A stretch of 44,164 nt of DNA from Rhizobiaceae bacterium (GTDB taxonomy: Bacteria; Pseudomonadota; Alphaproteobacteria; Rhizobiales; Rhizobiaceae): contig JAIXTO010000151.1 in assembly GCA_027483885.1 (NCBI GenBank), positions 1 to 44,164 on the forward strand. The letters run 5' to 3'. The first letter of the stretch is position 1; every line of letters starts with the position of its first letter. The position numbers and the translations under genes are program-made. The notes beneath the pieces are model-generated. The model was given only the letters and a program-made list of their open reading frames with translations. It was not told the origin of the DNA and made no database searches. Positions 42,872 to 44,164 of the stretch are shown piece after piece.

Positions 42872-44164
42872 GCCTCAAAGAGCAGACGCCTGCCGATTGC
42901 ATCATTGAAGCCGGAACCGTTTTGTGCGGCGTTTTGCCTGACGGCAGCATGTCCATGCGTCACGATGTGGGCATCCGTGTCGCTTCCGGCATGATTGCGC
43001 AGATTGGCCCTCTTGCCGCCGTTGGTTATGGCAACGATCATCTGCCCCGTTTCGGTTCTCCCGACATGATCGCCATGCCGGGTCTGGTCAACAGCCATCA
43101 CCATTTCGGAATTACGCCCCTGATGCAGGGCGTACCCTTTGCCCCGCTGGAATTATGGCTGCCGCAATTCCGGGCGATGCGCCAGATCGATGTCCGGCTC
43201 GATACGCTATACTCCGCCATCGAGATGCTGGAAAGCGGAACGACGACGGTGCAGCATATCAACAGCGGAATGGTCGGCGCCCCGGAAAACTGGATGACGA
43301 CGGCAAACGCCACATTGGAGGCCTATGGCGAAATCGGCATGCGGGCCGGCTTTTCCTTCATGATCCGCGACCGCAACAATCTGACCTATGACGACGATGC
43401 CACGTTCCTGGCCAGCCTCCCGGAGGGGCTGCGCACCTGGATTGCGCCAAAACTCGAGGCATCGAACATCCCGATTGCAGACCTGATGACATTTTACCGT
43501 GCGCTCAGGGAACGCTGGCTCGATGCCCGGCCGGATCATGTTCGCATCAATCTCGCCCCTGCCAATCTGCACTGGTGTACGGATGAATGCCTGCAGACGA
43601 TTTTCGCGACGGCCCGCGAAACCGACGCGCAGATCCATATGCACCTTCTAGAGACCGAGCGGCAATCGCATTTCTCCCACACCAGATTTGGCCATAGTGC
43701 CGTGCAGCATTTGAAGGCGCTTGAATGTCTTGGGCCGAATGTCACGCTCGGACACGGCAACTGGATGAGCCGCGAGGATCTCGATATCGTCGCCGATTGC
43801 GGCTGCCGCATATGCCACAACGCCTCATCCGGCCTCAGGCTCGGCAGCGGTATCGCCCCCGTCAACGAAATGCGTCGCCGCGGCATTCCGGTCGCCCTTG
43901 GCATAGACCAATCCAACATCGCCGACGATCGCGACATGACGCTGGAAATGAAGCTGGTCTGGGCGCTTCACCGGGAAACAGGCCTGTGGAACGATCGACC
44001 CGATGCGGCCGCCGTGTTGCAGATGGCGACGGAACACGGCGCCCAATCCGTCGGTTTCGGCGGATTTACGGGCCGGCTGGAACACGGTCAACAGGCCGAT
44101 ATCGTGCTGATGGATCGCCGCAAAATTGGACGACCGCATGTGAACTCCCGCACGCCGGTGGCCG
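42868..44164 (+). CDS. Amidohydrolase, chlorohydrolase/8-oxoguanine-deaminase type (partial)
   Basis: The first 432 residues are in the window; the gene runs off the right edge close to its expected end. Metal-binding PGLVNSHHHFGITPLMQG, then HMHLLETE, LGHGNWMSREDL and ALGIDQSNIADDRDMTLEMK form the set of histidines plus aspartate of SsnA/TrzA-like deaminases and chlorohydrolases. The late AVGFGGFTGRLEHGQQADIV-like segment (read here as SVGFGGFTGRLEHGQQADIV) returns to the small beta domain. It overlaps the questin-oxidase gene by four bases. It would hydrolyse an amino, amide or halogen group on a heterocycle, making it the second deaminase-type enzyme of the operon. Confidence 0.88.
   Translation, partial: MSLKEQTPADCIIEAGTVLCGVLPDGSMSMRHDVGIRVASGMIAQIGPLAAVGYGNDHLPRFGSPDMIAMPGLVNSHHHFGITPLMQGVPFAPLELWLPQFRAMRQIDVRLDTLYSAIEMLESGTTTVQHINSGMVGAPENWMTTANATLEAYGEIGMRAGFSFMIRDRNNLTYDDDATFLASLPEGLRTWIAPKLEASNIPIADLMTFYRALRERWLDARPDHVRINLAPANLHWCTDECLQTIFATARETDAQIHMHLLETERQSHFSHTRFGHSAVQHLKALECLGPNVTLGHGNWMSREDLDIVADCGCRICHNASSGLRLGSGIAPVNEMRRRGIPVALGIDQSNIADDRDMTLEMKLVWALHRETGLWNDRPDAAAVLQMATEHGAQSVGFGGFTGRLEHGQQADIVLMDRRKIGRPHVNSRTPVA

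Noticed and set aside
1..44164. CRISPR arrays, tRNA genes, prophage or replication origin
   Set aside because: I saw no spaced direct repeats, tRNA-like cloverleaf, phage structural genes or replication/partition genes by eye; a tRNA and repeat scan would settle this.

Overview
The window looks like an accessory replicon or island of a Rhizobiales alphaproteobacterium, probably Rhizobiaceae. The reasons are high-GC coding, four complete ABC uptake systems in 44 kb, IS5/IS66/IS630-type remnants, and dense catabolic operons each with its own regulator. I see no tRNA, rRNA, replication or conjugation genes, CRISPR array or prophage. The genus assignment is inference.

Layout. (1) 1-471: nested remnants of IS5-type elements. 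(2) 472-4929: a DmpR/XylR-type sigma-54 activator, divergent from a benzaldehyde-type dehydrogenase and a coniferyl-alcohol-type SDR. The intergenic region holds a textbook -24/-12 promoter and upstream dyads. (3) 4935-6222: a degenerate IS66 element that begins almost at the stop codon of the SDR. (4) 6594-19212: a long plus-strand operon behind a second consensus sigma-54 promoter. It encodes an Opp/Dpp-type importer with a fused ATPase, a DeoR regulator, an M20 amidohydrolase, two choline/ethanolamine-kinase-like proteins, an inositol-monophosphatase-like phosphatase and both subunits of ethanolamine ammonia-lyase. It reads as uptake and dismantling of an ethanolamine-containing (or similar amino-alcohol) compound outside any microcompartment.

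(5) 19376-25087: a minus-strand CUT1 sugar-type ABC operon ending in a GNAT acetyltransferase, with a divergent HutC-type GntR regulator. A perfect palindrome sits between the promoter hexamers of the transporter operon. (6) 25210-31452: a second minus-strand CUT1 operon led by an FCD-type GntR regulator and a Cys/Met-metabolism PLP enzyme, with a perfect inverted repeat just before the regulator. (7) 31494-32235: a gene-poor patch with a possible structured RNA ending in a strong terminator, and a broken IS630 transposase.

(8) 32324-44164: a LysR regulator followed by a polyamine-type ABC importer and six tightly packed, mostly overlapping enzyme genes: an FAD/NAD(P)-binding oxidoreductase, a creatininase-family amidohydrolase, a CocE-type esterase, a CDA-fold deaminase, a questin-oxidase-family protein and a deaminase-type amidohydrolase that runs off the right end. 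I cannot match this enzyme set to a pathway I know, and it is, with region 4, the best candidate for an undescribed system.

Two recurring themes stand out. In three of the four importers a strong hairpin follows the binding-protein gene, which probably uncouples its expression from the translocator genes. The fused ATPase of region 4 is asymmetric: its first nucleotide-binding domain has lost the Q-loop Gln, the catalytic Glu and the H-loop His.
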